Under the pieces are notes generated by a model. That model had not been told where the DNA came from. It did no database searches and saw only the letters and a program-made list of their open reading frames with translations. DNA of 64,000 bases from Brachynemurus nebulosus (Eukaryota > Arthropoda > Insecta > Neuroptera > Myrmeleontidae): contig JAPWDM010000003.1 in NCBI GenBank assembly GCA_035578155.1, forward strand, positions 65,650,142 to 65,714,141, read 5' to 3'. Position 1 is the stretch's first letter, and every line of letters starts with the position of its first letter. The translations under genes and the position numbers were made by a program. Shown here piece by piece: positions 12,647 through 23,923 of the stretch.

Positions 12647-13221
12647 ACTTAACATCATTAAAGTTTTTTTTTTTTATTATTTTGTTAACTACTAATATTG
12701 AATATGCAAAACAACACAATGACTAAGCAATAAAATCAAATTTTATTTGAAAAAATAATCAATTTAAACTTTTTCCGTTTTCCGTTATACAGCAAAAAAA
12801 AAAATGGAACACAATAAGAAAATCCAGTTCACAGAAAGAAAATGATATTTATGAAAATGTTTACAACAATTTTATCTAAGTATAAAAATTACTGACTATA
12901 TCGATTGTATAGTTACGATTGCAATTTTACTACGACAACCAACTAACTGAAACTAATTTTGCGAAAAGAAAAGAAATTATATAATTTTTGTCAATTGATA
13001 TTTTTATTTCTACGAGATCGTTGTTACCATCATTTTGTTTTCCAACTTAGTAAAATTTCGTTTCTTTCCTCTCTTTCTATTTTATTTTTATCTATTAAAT
13101 AGAATAAAGTGACCCAAAGTTTTTACAATAACAAAATTTTAGTAGAATTATATATCTAAAGCCACGTTTACAAGAACAAAATTTAAATTAAAAATCACAC
13201 AAAGTGATTGAAAAAAATTAT

Positions 13222-13293
13222 CCGGATCGGCCGGGAATCGAACCCCAGATCTCCCGGTAACTAGCCAGGCGTGTTTATCATTACACTAACGAC
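13222..13293 (-). tRNA. tRNA-like sequence (SINE-type or tRNA pseudogene)
   Basis: On the minus strand it runs ggtcgttagtgtaatgataa, acacgcctgg, a 7-nt loop ctagtta with a 5-bp anticodon stem, then ggggttcgattcccgg. The putative anticodon is AGT. Acceptor and T stems contain mismatches, so a tRNA-derived repeat is more likely than a working tRNA. Confidence 0.45.
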
Positions 13294-14488
13294 CCACGTA
13301 CTTCGACAGCCGCCTGATACAGAAACCATTCAATCACCTATGTGTATTAGTACTAATTTTGAGTAGAAATTAGTAAATTAGTAATAATTTTGAGTAGAAA
13401 TTCTTATCAAAAAAATTTTACAAGTAATTTTGCAGTTTGAATCAAAATTTGGTACAAGAAAGTGTGACAGACGGACAGACGTAACGAAATCATAAGGATT
13501 CCGAAATTTATTTCTTCGGGGCCCTAAGAAACCGACGACAGTTTAGACGTAAAAACTTTATCTCAGTAAGGCGTTTCTTGATTAATGAAATAGATAAAAC
13601 CGACGATCAAAAAGTGGGAAAAACCAAAAAAAAAACTCTATTTAATATAAAATTCGATAAATTCTCTAGGCAATTTCTAAAAATGTTAGCTATAAACTGA
13701 GCTTTACGTTCATATAAGTTTGAAACATGCAAAAAAGAAAAAGGTTATACGATTATCGGGACCCTCGTGAATTTTCCTCAATAAAAATCGAAATGTATCC
13801 ATTCCATTGTCATAATACACATAAAAAAGAACCATTTATTGTCTCTGCAAACACCCGCCATTCTACCTAACCCTCCCCACCCCTCATAACCCCACAACGC
13901 TCCCCGTCATTCCAAACTTTTACACTTTGCCTGGTTAACGAAAATGATCAGTAATAATAATTGGTGTCATATTCAACATAGAGCAGACTTTGTAAGTATT
14001 ACATTCCCCTCCCGCCGCACCAATCTACATTCATCCAACATGTTGAAAGAAAGACGAACTAAAGGAGCAGCAGCTAACCTCGACAGAGGGAATGACAGGG
14101 GACAACTATACGTATTATAAAGTTTTCGGTATGTAAAGGAGGAATATTGAAAATTGACAAGTGAAACACAATATGCAAAGTGTGCGTGTGTGCGAAAGAG
14201 ACAGCCGTCTCAATAGCTTTGCCCAGATCCAATAGACATCACCAAAATATTGAAAGACTTGTGATATATTAATTTGCAATGTTGGATTTTAAATATAGAC
14301 TACATAGAGTACTATGTGGGACAAATTAGGAATTTAAATAGGTTGACAAGTGAGAAAGAGAGAGAACAAAGAGGTGAAAGGGAATAAAAATATTTGCTAC
14401 CCAGGCGCAAAAACATATTCATGTTAGAATGATTTAGAGACGCCTTATTGAAAGAAAAAATTAATTCTTATAGTAAATGAATTATGTA

Positions 14489-15861
14489 TTAAGGGAAGAT
14501 TCGCCACAAAAAACCATCAAAAATCGACCTTTTCTTATTATTTTTTAAAAGCTTTTATTTAACTTGCTATGTTAGTATGTTGGTTTAGATCAAATCTAGG
14601 AATCAAAATTCAGACAGGTTCTAATTGAGCTAGAGGTTTAAAATTTTGCATACGTGTATCACCTTGATGACGATGCAATATTGTATAATTAGTTTTGTCT
14701 TAAATCGTCCCAAACCAAAATTGTTGATTTTTAGTCCTGTGCAACTTTCTGACATTTCGAATTGTCGGATATTGTCCATTGATTTTACAATTCAATTTTT
14801 TGTTTCCACAGTTATGTTTGATTAATGTTTGATTAGGGTAAATTAATCGATTAAAATATAGTTAAAAAAACTACTTCTTTAATTTTTTTAAAATTAATTG
14901 CAATCAGACTAGAAAGTAGAAAATAAATTAAAATAAAAAAAATGTTTTTTAAGAAAAAGCTTTTATTTAAAAATGGGCTAAAAAAAATAAAATAAGTTTT
15001 GAGTGAAGTTTGAAGCAATATGCAACATAATTTATAAAAGCTTGAGGCGTTTGATTAAGTTTGATAATTACTAAAAAGTAAAATAGCTACACTTACATCT
15101 AAAACAGAAATAATTAATGATAACGCCTCAAGCTTTTATAAATTATGTTGCATATTGCTTCAAACTTCACTCAAAAGTTATTTTATTTTTTTTAGCCCAT
15201 TTTTAAATAAAAGCTTTTTCTTAAAAACATTTTTTTTTTACTTTAATTTTTTTGTACAAATAAATATTACTAAATATACGATACTGTTTTTACATGTCTT
15301 GAGATCACAAAAAAAAAAATTTTTTTAAAAATTCGAAAATGAGCTAAGTATAAATGGCTTTGAAGTCGGCACTGCGAGATTTTTCCACCTTGATGGTTCC
15401 TCGCGTTCTGAAATTCACAGTGAACCAAAATCAAAAAATCAAGAATTTTCTGAAAATATACATATATACAGTTATGGTACTAACTAGGATCTAACGCAAT
15501 TTGAAAATAAATTTTCAAAAATCACCGCTTTTTCTCGACTATAAACAGCCGTCATTTTGAAAATATATTACGGAATCAAAAGATCCTACTTGCTGCCAAA
15601 ATGACGGCATCGAGGAATAATATGCACTTTAATTTATGTCGATATCTCAAATACTTTTTGAGATGCATAAGAAACCATATCGAAAAACGTACTTTTGAGA
15701 AAATTGAATTTTACTGAAGTGTGTGCACTAAAATGTCTATAACTTTTTGATATTTCATTTTTTTTAAATAAAATTTTAGGAGAATACTTCTAACACCTTA
15801 AGGAACATAATTATGAAAGAAAAAAAATCGATTTCTGTTTTTTTAGCGAATCTCCCCTTAA
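14489..15861. mobile_element. TTAA-family A MITE, copy 2, with nested foldback
   Basis: The ends are TTAAGGGAAGATTCGCC-like and, inverted, AGCGAATCTCCCCTTAA. At 1.37 kb it is about twice the usual length, because sequence including a separate foldback (14928-15251) lies inside. Interior blocks ggctttgaagtcggcactgc and ataaacagccgtcattttga match other copies. Confidence 0.85.
14928..15251. mobile_element. foldback MITE nested in family A copy 2
   Basis: The arms of about 120 bp are nearly perfect reverse complements, for example gaagcaatatgcaacataat on the left and attatgttgcatattgcttc on the right, around a ~70-bp loop. Confidence 0.85.
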
Positions 15862-17449
15862 ACTAAAATCTAGCAACATCTTGTAATAAAATAAAGTCAT
15901 ATATTCAAAAATCACAGTTTATCGTTTGGACTTTATACAAAAATCTGATTGTACACATCCAACTACTTTCAACAAACACTCGGTGGTATACTACATTTTA
16001 TCACCTACTGTACTTGGATGTCTCATCGGCAAACACGGAAGAAACGACTGGAATTTATTATATCGTAATAAACTCTAATAAATAATTTTCAGTTGCGGTT
16101 TTCAATTCAGTCGCTTGTGTCTTTAATAACTTTTGTAACATTCAAACGAGAGACAAAAGTTTCAACTTGGTACATTTCACTGTAATGTGTAATATTATAT
16201 GTAGTATCGCTCAGCGCGCGGCTCACTAAAGGGCCCGGGGAGGGCCCTGCTTGGTACAAATATGAATTGATATATTTAAAATATTATGGTTATATCTTGT
16301 CACATCTTGTTTGAAAATTTTATTTTAACGTTGAAACAGCAAAAAGGAACATGAACATTTTAATAATACCGAACACTTGTGAATTTTAACACACAGAAAA
16401 TTGTTTTATATCGATCGATTCCAAAATGTGAGAGAGATAACATGTAAATGAAAATATTATGTATTACAGTCCGAGCAATAATAAAATTTTTTGTTGAATT
16501 CTTCGCTCTGTTGTCAACTGTGTCAGCCGCGTAAATTTAGCTCAGACTACATTTAAGGGAAAAAACTGATTTTTTTATATTTTCAAAGTTCAGACCTTTA
16601 AGAATCAGCCTCTAAAATGATTTTTACGGAAATTCGAGTTATTTTCGGAGTTATAATTATTTTTCCCCTGTGTACTGTGTATCTTTTCAGTGTTAAATTC
16701 AAATTTTTAATATAAATTACTCGAAACTACTATTTTCGATATCTCAAGTTCTAATGCACCGATTTACTTGAAATTTGCAACAGACAATTTTAATATTATC
16801 AAAATTGGCCCGACGTAGGGGTTTTAGGATTGTTTTTGTTACTATTTTTAAAAAATTTCCCAAGTCGAAAAAAAGTAGGCAAAAAAAAAAATGATTTTTT
16901 TTTAAATGGACGCCATTTTTTGAAAAAATGTATTTTCCAAATCGACTATGTCCAACTAATTCAACATCCTTGTTTATTAAGAATTAACTAAAATTTTATG
17001 TTTCAGATCACCAGGAGAGTTGGAATCACATCAACCAGGACATCCCTTTTTTTGAGTCCCCACTTTGTCGGCATGTACCGATTTCATTTTGAATTTTTTT
17101 AAAATTTTTGTATTTACTTTTATACTTTTCAAATATCAATGAAAAACTGGTAAAAAAATGGATACTAAAAATGTTTACTTTTTCCTTTTTTCTTTTCGTT
17201 TTTTATTACGCCCGTAAAATTGAATTGAATTGAGCCTCAGTTCAGTTTCGCGATAATACTAGACTTGTTCCACTTTAGCAAAAATGTAAATCGTTGGTAG
17301 AATCAAAAGTGTACACTCCACAGGTAAAATCATAATAAAAATTTACAATCTACACCAAAAATCAACATAATTATTATTGCTATTCAAAACACAGATCACT
17401 TAATTAAAAAATATGAACAATTCGTCTACAAAGGGTTTAAAAAACTACA

Positions 17450-17780
17450 TATACAGGGTGTAAAACAAATAACTCTCGTCCTTTTGTGGGGTGACTCATA
17501 GCACCCTGTAGACACTAAAACCGCAGGAATTTTTTCGGAATTAACAGTCGCGTCACCCTTCAAGAAGATAAGAGTTATTTCCTTCACACCCTGTATATAA
17601 TATATACACACATACATATATATGTATGTGTATATATATATTATATACAGGGTGTAAAGGAAATAACTCTTATCCTTTTGAGGGGTGACGCGACTGTTAA
17701 TTCCGAAAAAATTCCTGCGGTTTTAGTGTCTACAGGGTGCTATGAGTCACCCCACAAAAGGACGAGAGTTATTTGTTTTA

Positions 17781-17786
<6 letters not shown>
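17450..17786. mobile_element. two 148-bp TACAGGGTG MITEs head-to-head
   Basis: Units 17450-17597 and 17644-17786 are near-perfect inverted copies, each with its own TATACAGGGTG terminal inverted repeats. They are separated by a ~46-bp palindromic AT/CA spacer. Together they form a ~340-bp cruciform-capable palindrome followed by (AT)n. Confidence 0.88.

Positions 17787-17853
<67 letters not shown>
17784..17853. repeat. (AT)n microsatellite, ~70 bp
   Basis: Uninterrupted AT repeat directly replacing the final TA of the adjacent MITE end. Confidence 0.95.
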
Positions 17854-17854
<1 letters not shown>

Positions 17855-19019
17855 CGCTATTCCATTGTTTTAAATATTAATAATAAAAAAACAAAGAAAA
17901 AACAAAGTGATTCACATGGAAAAAAAAGAAGGAAAAAACAGAAAAACAGTAAAAAACAAAAGCTAATTTTTATAATGTAAAACAATTTTTGTAAAGCAAA
18001 TAGTGGTATAAAACAAATTTATCACACTTGATATGTATTCATTATATTAAGAAAAATTTTATTCATATTCTTATGAAAAATAAAAAAAAATAAAAAAAAA
18101 CACACACAAAGAACGAAACAGAAAAACAAATCCCCATTGTCTTCAGATACGTTCATCTCTTTCATTCATTATTATCAAACTTGTTGTGCACATAATAATA
18201 AAATAGACACAAATACGTAAAATAAAAAAAGATAGACGACAACCACCAACCAATCCGCCATTTCAAGTACATAAAATATTAGACAATAAAATTTATTTTA
18301 GTAAAACAAAACAGAAGTGAACTATACTAAACCATTATAATGTTTACATACTGTACAGTTAAATATAAAATTATCGCAACACCAAAAAATTCATTATAAA
18401 CTAAACGTTAATGTTCAAATAATTTTACCCACAACTGTAACTTTTAATAGATTATAATACAATAGTTGTAAAGTCCAACTGGTGCATCCAGTATAGTTGT
18501 TATAGAGCCCTTTAATGGCAAGAGTTGCCACATAGAAAACAACCCCAAACACAATCCATAATACAATCAACTGAATACATTAGTGAATGTGGCGAGCTAT
18601 GGTGAGTATAATATGTACATGTCTGTGCTGACTAAACAGGCTGAGCCAACTGAGCTAATAGCAATAAAACTGCCCAAAATTAGTTATATAACATTTACTG
18701 AATGGGTGTTCCATACTACACAAAACACACCCAAGGATACATAGTAATATCTGTATATTTTATGTGTACAGTGTATACATATTTATGTACTTTTCTGTAC
18801 AGATTGGTTATTGTACTATAACGGAGTTGTACACTGTAAAAAAAAGTATTAAGTGGTTTCTACGATTCAAAAAGAAGATCGACGTTTGTGGAATTACTAA
18901 AAAAAAGGAAATTTTAGAAATTGACAGAAAAAACTAATTAATTTTTAATTTTATACGTTTGATTATTAAATAATTAGCAGTTATGTCCAGGACTAGTGTT
19001 TTAAATTTGTTTTTATTAC

Positions 19020-19440
19020 TCATGCGGGAGAAGTACTAACTTGGCGCACACATTTCTGTACGCAAAATAGCTGTTTGCCCACTGTACTCTTCCCGCTTAC
19101 TTTTTTGCGTGTGGAAAGTAACTTTCCACACGCAAATTGACAATACTACACGCAAAATTTAATCAAAACACGCAAAGCCGCCTCTCAATTTTTGCATTTA
19201 ATAAATATTTCATAATTATTTCTATAGAAACCACCAACAAAGTAATTTAAACGATAATTAATTAAGAAAAAAAAACGAACACTTAAAAATATTATTTTAA
19301 AAAGTAATAAAAATGTCAAAAATAGTGATAATAATAAAAAAAAGTATGTGAAATTCGTAATAAAAAATAGTATGTGCAACTCGTGCGGGATAGTCGATTG
19401 CTCCACTCACGACAATTTCCCGCACTTATTGCACAATATA
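19020..19440. repeat. foldback-like region with a perfect 33-bp palindrome
   Basis: At 19104-19136 the arms tttgcgtgtggaaagt and actttccacacgcaaa pair perfectly around one base. Flanking tgcgggagaagtac-type and cccgcactt motifs on either side (19024, 19420) suggest the ends of one foldback element. Confidence 0.55.
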
Positions 19441-19780
19441 CTATTATCTTTGTAAAAAATAAACTCCACATAAAAAATACAGAAAAGAATCCACTGTCAG
19501 TAAATGCACGTCCAATACGACCTTGCCGTTCCGTAGTGAATGCATAAGTGTTCTCGTACATTCTGGTACGGAACACAAAAAACACTTTTTAGGACTCGTA
19601 AAACATCTTCTGGCATTAAAATAATTTATGAATAATGGTCAATATGTAATAGTATCAATAATAGTGACAATAAAATTAGTAATTTAAATTTAAAAAAAAA
19701 AATTTGTAGAATGTACCCGGGATACTGTTGGGATACTGTCTCCATCACGACGATTCTGCTTGACTGAAATACTTAACTAA

Positions 19781-20194
19781 TATACAGGGTGGAAAGTATA
19801 TAAGTCTCACTGCAAAAACAGAGAAAATTTGATAGTAAATATGGGTCAAAAAAGGAGCCCTTAAAAATTTTTTAATACACCTCTGATCATTTCATTTTTT
19901 AAGATAAATTTTCTTTCTTTAAAAAAAGTAATATGCAATAACTAGTAACTAGAAGTAAACGTGTTTACAAAATTTCATTGAATTTTAGTCAACAAAATTA
20001 TTTTGGTACTAAAAAAGTATATGCATAATTTAGTCAGGGTCATACTTAGAAAAAATTGGAAACATTGTGAAACCAGTTCATTTGCGATTTTTTCAAACTG
20101 TCAATTCCGAAAAAATTTCTGTGGTTTTAGTGTCTACAGCATGCTATGAGTCATTGTTCCAAACGACGAGAGTTATTTAATTTCCACCCTATAT
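19781..20194. mobile_element. TACAGGGTG-ended element, ~410-bp copy
   Basis: The ends are TATACAGGGTGGAAAGTATA and, inverted, AATTTCCACCCTATATA. It shares atgggtcaaaaaaggagccc with the 4156 copy and tgtctacagcatgctatgag with the others. Confidence 0.8.
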
Positions 20195-20213
20195 AAGCTG
20201 CACTAAAAAAGTT

Positions 20214-20470
20214 TAATGGCCGATTGCACCAACATTAATTAAATCAGAACTTAATGGCCATTAGTAAATCTGAGATTAACTAACCCCGATTTGTCTGTTG
20301 CACCATTTAAAATATACCAATGGTTAACTAAGGTACGTTAACGATCAATTTTGACTAGCAACAGTGTCTGATTTGTTTTTATAGGACATGAAATGAGACA
20401 CAAGAGAAGCAAATGCTAGTAAGTTGATAATATCATATGGTTAAAAAAAATTTGGTGCAATCGGCCATAA
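20214..20470. mobile_element. 257-bp MITE (ATGGCCGATTGCACCAA ends)
   Basis: The left end taatggccgattgcaccaac and the inverted right end ttggtgcaatcggccataa pair over about 18 bp. The inner region repeats ggttaact / taaccccgat motifs. The target duplication is unclear. Confidence 0.75.
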
Positions 20471-21253
20471 GTGTTTAGACGTATGTTGTTTTGAAAACAG
20501 CTAACTACTGTATTTTACTATGTAAACACAGTTACTATTTTCATAGAGAATTAACGGAAGGTAAGTAAATTTTTGTACCTGTTATCTTTTGAAACTATAG
20601 TAACCAGAAAATAAAAAGGGGAAATGATTTTTCCTCGTCAAGTTTTCTGCTACGTTAAATGACAACTTACGTTTCAAGTGGTTGGAAAAATTATTTCGCA
20701 CCTAAGGATCTTAGGACTGATGTGACTTATTTCGTTTACACCCTGTATAATGCCCAAATGAATTTTTTTTTACAGTGTACCAAATTTCCCAATACTGAAA
20801 TATTTATATTAATGGTGACCGTATGTCTTTTAATGAAATGATTCAGGAAAATTCAGGAAAATACACAATTCTCTCTCAATATTATGATCATAAATGTAGT
20901 TTCCCGTTATACCTATTATATTAAGGCTGTTCACATACGGAAGGTAATGGTTCGAAACATAATTACATAAATTACACAACTGCAATCATTTTATAGATTA
21001 CGTAATACATAATGTTGTATGTTTTGTAATAACAAGAAATAAATGTCGTAAGAAGAAAACCTACGTAGTAGAATTTTATGGGCCAATACACAATAAAACA
21101 TCGATTTAATAGATTAATTGCAAGGGGTTAGTAGGAAATGGAAGGTGGTATTAGTGGACATTAAGTTAAGAAAACCGGAAAATGTTTTCTCCAAAATTAA
21201 AAGCTTGCTCCAAATCCTTGATAGAATGTCGTCTTTTTAGAAATTAGAAAAAA

Positions 21254-21876
21254 TTAAGGGGAAATTCGCCAAAAATCATCAAAAATCAACCTTTTTTATT
21301 ATTTTTTTTATACAAATAAATATTTTATTAAACAATTAAATATACGACATTGTCTCTACATGTCTTGAGATTACAAAAAAATTTAAAAAAAAATCAAAAA
21401 TGAGCTGAGTATAAATGGCTTTGAAGTCGACACTGCGAGATTTTTCCATCTTAATGGTTTCTCACGTTCCGAAACCCCGGCAGTGAATCAACAAAATAAG
21501 AATTTTCTGAAAATATACATATCCAGTTGTGGCACCAACTAGGATATCAGCAAAAAAAATAAAAAACCAGCGAGAAATCGCATTTTGAAAATATATTACG
21601 GAACCAAAAGATCCTAGTTCCTGCCAAAATGACACTATCAAATACTTTTTGAGATACATGAGGAACCATGTCGAAAAATGTACTTTCGAGAAAAAAGCAT
21701 TTAGTTTTTTTTTAATTGAATTATAGTAAAGTGCGTGCATTAAAATGCCCATAACTTTTTGATTTTTCATTTTTTTAAAATAAAGTTTTAGCAGAATATT
21801 TCTAACACCTTAAGTAGCATAATTATGAAGAAAAAAAATCGATTTCTTTTAATTCTTTTTAGCGAATCTCCCCTAA
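21254..21876. mobile_element. TTAA-family A MITE, copy 3
   Basis: The left end TTAAGGGGAAATTCGCCAAA is intact. The right end gcgaatctcccctaa has lost the exact TTAA. Interior blocks ggctttgaagtcgacactgc and tgcccataactttttgattt match the other copies. It ends only about 135 bp from exon G. Confidence 0.85.
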
Positions 21877-22010
21877 TAAAAAATTTTAAGAATATCACTT
21901 TTATTATCTGGTTTTGATACAAATTTTGATAAAAATTTTGAAAATACAAATAATAAAATATTTTATAAACAAAAGTAAGACCCATTTTCAAATTAAAAAA
22001 AATCACTCAC

Positions 22011-22108
22011 CTTGTATATTCGCCAAAAATATTTCCTTCAACGCCTCAAATTCTTCATCCTTCTCCATATCTTTATGCCCGAAACAATTATTCTCCGGCC
22101 AAACTTCC
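22011..22108 (-). CDS. timeout: timeout exon G (REVWPENNCFG)
   Basis: This exon of 98 nt starts with one base that completes Arg from exon F. It encodes 32 residues, EVWPENNCFGHKDMEKDEEF then EALKEIFLANIQ, and ends one base into the next codon at a perfect gtgagt donor. The acceptor is a T tract ending gtag. REVWPENxxFG is highly specific to Timeout/TIMELESS, and the acidic EALKEIF helix that follows is also typical. No downstream exon was found between here and the left edge. The conserved DFVKRFA / MLHRIA segments that should follow would be long enough to notice. An overlapping plus-strand frame at 22012-22200 is a shadow. Confidence 0.93.
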
Positions 22109-22610
22109 CTACAAAAAAAAAATCAATAATAAAAAAAATTGCGCAACCTGCCTTGGTGGAGGCACTGAAAAAAATACACAATAAACCTCTACAAAACTGA
22201 CTTTAAAAATAATTTTGGAAAATTTGGCGAGTGATGTTGAGAGAAAAAGAGGAAAAACAATATATATTCCATATTTTGTTGAAATAAATTACCTCAGTGT
22301 AAAAGTGTGATGAATATTGTAACATTACATGATATTTTCATAACATAAATTTTATTTAGAAAATTGTTTACACTCAAAATACTCCACCTCCATCATTTAT
22401 TATACACCTACGAGTATCTACTCATCATCTACTTACTCAAAAGTGCTCAATTTTTATTCGAAATGTATGTACACGTACTTATGTGTCCTATGGTTTATTC
22501 TAGTAGAAATAATATTTATGGATAACTATACCCACGAATAAGTTGTCATTGTTCAATATAGATAATTTTGCTTACGCCACCCACATCATTATTTTTATAC
22601 TTTATTGATT

Positions 22611-23523
22611 TAGGGTAAGTGTGGGAGAGATGCCGCAGTAGCCATAGTTCGTCCGTTGATTGATAGATAGCGCTATTAATGGATTATATGTTTAAAATAA
22701 ATTACATATTTAAGCTGTATATGGTAACATTTATGATTAGTCCATCAGTTTAGTAATTATCCAATTTTTTATTATTGAAAAGTAAGTTTTTTAACATAAT
22801 AATATTTTATCAAGCATTTAATTCATTAGAATTTAAGAATGTATATTTCATTGTTTTAATGAAAATGAGTTTTGTTATCAATTTAGGTATATTTTAAAAG
22901 TACTGTATAAAATATTATTAGGTTGGAATTCCGCACTATGCTTGCTATAGCAACATGCGGCATCTATCCCAACAAAAAGGAGAGATGCCGCATCATATTA
23001 CATGTTAAAAACATAGACTTTTATGTACCTTAATTATGGAATTTTCTTGGACTGTAAATTATGCCACGTAAATATAATAGATCCATTAATGGATAAAAAG
23101 AGCCCATATTAGTGAAGATAACGAAAATAATGATGATTACCTGTGTATTGTATGTTTCGAAAGGTGCTCAGAAACAAAAAAAAAAAGTTGACTGGTTAAG
23201 ATGTATAAAGTGCCAAAAATAGTTACATATGACATGCATCATGTATGGAGATGTGTGTAAAATGCAAAATTTTTAATATAAACTATGCGGCGTCTCACTT
23301 TCTTTGATGCGGCATCTCTCCCATAGGTGTGGGAGAGACGCCGCATTGCAGGCTCTACAAAAATGTTAATTATGAATCCTTTATGACTCAAAATTTAAAA
23401 TTATTTATAAATAATTTTAAAGAACAATGTTTACATTTATTGTGTACCAAATTTCAAATCAATTAAATGCATACTTTACCAAGTGTTTTCAAAATGTGCG
23501 GCATCTCTCCCGCATTCACCCTA
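22611..23523. mobile_element. pogo-like internal-deletion derivative
   Basis: The ends TAGGGTAAGTGTGGGAGAGA (continuing tgccgca) and the inverted right end GCGGGAGAGATGCCGCAC-type sequence pair over about 27 bp, with TA on both outer edges. Internal copies of atgcggcatctctccca recur at 22960, 22985 and 23310-23345. The coding remnant at 23061-23277 supports a pogo/jerky-type parent. Confidence 0.8.
23061..23277 (+). pseudogene. pogo/jerky-like transposase remnant: start plus zinc-finger tail
   Basis: An ATG opens MPRKYNRSIN, a start typical of pogo/jerky-type transposases, and reaches a stop. After a frame change SEDNENNDDYLCIVCFERCS is followed, across an A-run frameshift, by VDWLRCIKC, a stop, and LHMTC...CKM. 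The spacing CxxC-x(n)-WLRCIKC-x(7)-HMTC fits the PHD-like zinc finger found at the C-terminus of some of these transposases. The DDE core is missing. Read as a deletion product joining the two ends of the gene. Broken by at least two stops and one frameshift. Confidence 0.6.
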
Positions 23524-23619
23524 CATTGTAATCACATTACGTTATGATGTGAGTGGAGGATGGAGGAAGTAGTGAAGAGATTAAGATTTGGAAAGTATGC
23601 GTTTGCCAAGCTACGAGCG

Positions 23620-23690
23620 TAGTCGGCCGCAAGATTCGAATCCTCAACCTACCCCAGTCCAAAATGTCAGTGTTAAGCATGCTCGGCCAT
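23620..23690 (-). tRNA. tRNA-like SINE fragment
   Basis: On the minus strand, ggccgagcatgcttaacact precedes a box-B-like gaggattcgaatcttgcgg. The fold is incomplete. Confidence 0.3.
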
Positions 23691-23923
23691 TCCCCTGGTT
23701 GAAAAAGGTTTTCAAGGAAAAGGGAAAAAGCAAAATTTAACAAAACATTTTTTTTTTATGTCGTCTTAAAATGTTTTCACAAAAAGTTGTTCTCAAGAGT
23801 TAAATAAAATAAATTTATACACCAGCTTTCCCGGAAAAAGTCCGGAATTACTGTTAAATAATTACTATCAAAAATATTTCACACAAGGGACAACAAGAGA
23901 CATTCTTTTATTTTAACTTTTAG

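Larger units (their letters stand above)
1..22010 (-). other. timeout intron downstream of exon G (partial, >22 kb)
   Basis: Follows the gtgagt donor of exon G. No matching C-terminal exon was recognised, so the intron probably continues past the left edge; a very short exon could have been missed. Stretches with no recognisable feature are 1-330, 2111-3150, 3190-4155, 5540-6310, 8682-9205, 10034-11196, 12647-13220, 13295-14488, 15862-17449, 17854-19020 and 20471-21253. A GC-richer patch at 3640-3710 is unexplained. Confidence 0.6.

Noticed and set aside
13222..13293. Functional tRNA-Thr (anticodon AGT)
   Set aside because: Acceptor and T stems do not pair properly, so a tRNA-derived repeat is more likely.
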